DNA of 13,829 nt from an uncultured Mycolicibacterium sp. (lineage in GTDB: Bacteria > Actinomycetota > Actinomycetes > Mycobacteriales > Mycobacteriaceae). The stretch lies in assembly GCF_937941905.1 (NCBI RefSeq), contig NZ_CALDGS010000149.1:1-13829 (forward strand), written 5' to 3'. The translations under genes and the position numbers were made by a program. Each line of letters opens with the position of its first letter. Positions within the stretch are counted from its first letter, which is position 1. The notes beneath the pieces are model-generated. The model had not been told where the DNA came from. It searched no databases and saw nothing but the letters and a program-made list of their open reading frames with translations. Shown one piece after another: positions 12,477-13,829 of the stretch.

Positions 12477-13106
12477 TTACGTGGGTTTGCGGGCGGTGAG
12501 GCGTTCGACGAGGCCGAGTTTGAAGCGTTCGACGCGTTCGATGTCGAGGTTGGGGTCGTTGCGGATGTGGTTGAGGGGGCGGCGCAGGAAGTGTTCGCCG
12601 CCGAGGGGAACGGTGAACAGTTCGAGGAAGCGTTGCACGGCTCGGGCGGGGGCGACGCTGCTGCGGATGTGATCGACCAGGATGAGTTGTCCGCCGGGGC
12701 GCAGGACGCGGGTCATTTCGTTGAGGGCTTTGGTGTGGTCGGGGATGGCGCAGAGCCCGAAGGTGCAGACGACGGTGTCGAAGGTGGCGTCGTCGAACGG
12801 TAGGTGGTGGGCGTCGGCTTGTTGCAGCGTGGCGGGGTGGCCGAGGTCGGCGGCACGTTGACGAGCCAGGTCGAGCATCTGTTCGCTCCAGTCGATCCCG
12901 GTCAGCGTGACGGTGTCGGGGTAGAACTCGAGGTTGAGGCCGGTGCCGACGGCGACTTCCAGGGTGGTGCCGGCCGCTTGGCTGCAGACCCATTGGCGGG
13001 AGTCGCCGAACAGGTGGCGGTCAAAGAATCCGATTTCGCGGTCGTAGGTACGGGATTTCTTGTCCCAGTATCGGTTCCATCGGGCGGTGCGATCACCGGT
13101 GGCCAT
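12477..13106 (-). CDS. Class I SAM-dependent methyltransferase
   Basis: This is a 209-residue soluble methyltransferase of the UbiE/phosphatidylethanolamine N-methyltransferase-like group. Motif I LEVAVGTGLN (49-58) binds S-adenosylmethionine; the acidic residue after strand 2 is Asp72 (TGIDWS), Asp98 lies in QADAHHLPF, and the post-motif LRPGGQLILVD is at 135-145. The C-terminal part with HFLRRPLNHIRN (172-183) may bind substrate, which cannot be identified from sequence. The ATG at 13106 has GAGG six bases upstream. It is 26 bases downstream of the membrane methyltransferase gene on the same strand, so the two form an operon and may act on one lipid or isoprenoid substrate (inference). Codon use includes more A/T-ending codons than the purine genes to the left, suggesting acquisition. 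Confidence 0.88.
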   Translation of the reverse strand: MATGDRTARWNRYWDKKSRTYDREIGFFDRHLFGDSRQWVCSQAAGTTLEVAVGTGLNLEFYPDTVTLTGIDWSEQMLDLARQRAADLGHPATLQQADAHHLPFDDATFDTVVCTFGLCAIPDHTKALNEMTRVLRPGGQLILVDHIRSSVAPARAVQRFLELFTVPLGGEHFLRRPLNHIRNDPNLDIERVERFKLGLVERLTARKPT

Positions 13107-13132
13107 GGTTCACCTCGATTCGAGTCGGCCAG

Positions 13133-13744
13133 TCAGACGATTCGGGTGCGTCCGATGTGGGGAACAAACCGGCCGACCGTCTCACAGTAGTCCCGGTAGG
13201 CCTGGCCGTGGATAGCGTTGAGATAGGGCTCTTCGACGACGCGGACCTGCAGCTCGATGGTGGCCAGCAGCACGACGAACGCGACCAGGGCGAGCGGGTT
13301 GGGGGTCATCAGGGTGATGCCGGCGGCGAAGATCAGCATCGCGGTGAAGATGGGGTTGCGCACCAGCCCGAACACACCACGGAGCACCAATGTGGTGGTC
13401 TCACTGGGGTCGACGCCAATCCGCCAGGACTCGCCCATGTCGCGCTGGGCGTAGAGGGTGGCCGCGATACCCGCCACCGCCAGCACCGTCCCGCCCACCT
13501 GAATCCACGGCGCCTGCAGGAGCGCGATCGGGGTGAGGATGCCGAGCAGTTGCAGCAGCGGTGCGGCCGCCCCGGCGAGGATGGCAGCGATGAATCCGGC
13601 GCCGGCGAACCATTCCAGCGAGCCAGGCCGGCCGTGGATGCCGCGAAACCCGGTCGAGCCGGTGCGGCGGTGCTGGGTCCAGCTGCGCCAGCCGAACCCT
13701 AAGACGGCAAAGACCAGGTAGAGAACGAGCGCGGTGGCGGGCAT
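13133..13744 (-). CDS. ICMT/PEMT-like integral membrane methyltransferase
   Basis: This 203-residue membrane protein belongs to the isoprenylcysteine carboxyl methyltransferase-like family. Hydrophobic segments lie at about 2-20, 46-70, 80-100, 128-146 and 148-166. The C-terminal catalytic half shows MGESWRIGVD (103-112), GLVRNPIFTAML (126-137, with RNP where eukaryotic enzymes have RHP) and EEPYLNAIHGQAYRDYCETVGRFVP, described as spanning 171-195, which forms the S-adenosylmethionine pocket in the family. Bacterial members rarely have known substrates; protein prenylcysteine is unlikely here. The ATG at 13744 has AGGAGG seven bases upstream, the strongest ribosome binding site in this part. 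It is the first gene of a two-gene minus-strand operon with the soluble methyltransferase; anything further upstream lies outside the window. Confidence 0.85.
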   Translation of the reverse strand: MPATALVLYLVFAVLGFGWRSWTQHRRTGSTGFRGIHGRPGSLEWFAGAGFIAAILAGAAAPLLQLLGILTPIALLQAPWIQVGGTVLAVAGIAATLYAQRDMGESWRIGVDPSETTTLVLRGVFGLVRNPIFTAMLIFAAGITLMTPNPLALVAFVVLLATIELQVRVVEEPYLNAIHGQAYRDYCETVGRFVPHIGRTRIV

Positions 13745-13829
13745 GGGTGAACCTCCTGGCCGGACTGAGATGAGTGTCGATGTGGAGAGGGGCGGTCAAG
13801 CCGATGGATGCGGCAGGCCGCGCCTAGTT
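13745..13829. other. Upstream region of the methyltransferase pair, cut by the window end
   Basis: It contains the AGGAGG ribosome binding site of the gene at 13744 and, on the minus strand, a TTGACC near 13792 that could be a -35 box. No matching -10 box of TANNNT form is found at 16-19 bases. No gene end is recognised in these 85 bases. Confidence 0.4.

Overview
The window is high-GC actinobacterial DNA. Its gene order guaA – choD – guaB3 – guaB2 – (Rv3412-like) – rsdA – sigD – (Rv3415c-like) – whiB3 matches the Rv3396c-to-Rv3416 part of the Mycobacterium tuberculosis chromosome, with some genes of that interval absent. The proteins align from memory along their length with the tubercle bacillus proteins but differ at many positions. 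RsdA is much longer and WhiB3 slightly shorter. I infer a non-tuberculous, probably rapid-growing mycobacterium (Mycolicibacterium-like).

Positions 1-6210 (minus strand) carry purine and sterol genes: GMP synthase, a ChoD-type GMC oxidoreductase, the IMPDH paralogue GuaB3, and the catalytic IMP dehydrogenase GuaB2. GuaB2 makes XMP and GuaA turns it into GMP. guaB2 is divergent from a small conserved gene of the Rv3412 family. Positions 6764-9452 (minus strand) form a sigma-factor locus: a helical-repeat protein, SigD, and the membrane anti-sigma factor RsdA, whose start codon overlaps the sigD stop. A 450-base, relatively AT-rich intergenic region with two clean dyads and a good housekeeping promoter leads into whiB3 (plus strand).

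After whiB3 the M. tuberculosis order (groEL1 next, from memory) is broken. A perfect 14-bp bidirectional hairpin is followed by a type I DAHP synthase, an enzyme class that as far as I recall M. tuberculosis lacks (it uses type II AroG). This gene has the most interesting feature of the window: a 5' leader with its own promoter and a predicted leaderless 24-codon peptide containing Tyr-Phe-Trp-Arg-Phe-Met-Trp. Both Phe codons are TTT, a triplet I could not find on the coding strand of the synthase gene itself. The peptide is followed by mutually exclusive RNA stems, a terminator-like hairpin and a hairpin that would cover the synthase ribosome binding site. I read it as an attenuator sensing all three aromatic amino acids, controlling the first enzyme of the shikimate pathway.

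The right end holds a secreted Excalibur-domain peptide overlapping a truncated secreted thermonuclease, then a minus-strand pair of methyltransferase genes (an integral-membrane ICMT-like protein and a soluble SAM-dependent enzyme) that looks like an accessory insertion. A recurring theme is predicted leaderless transcription: guaA, the Rv3412-like gene, the aromatic leader and possibly the Rv3415c-like gene all have a TANNNT element 6-9 bases before their start codon. All family assignments are from reading the sequence and memory; no searches were run.
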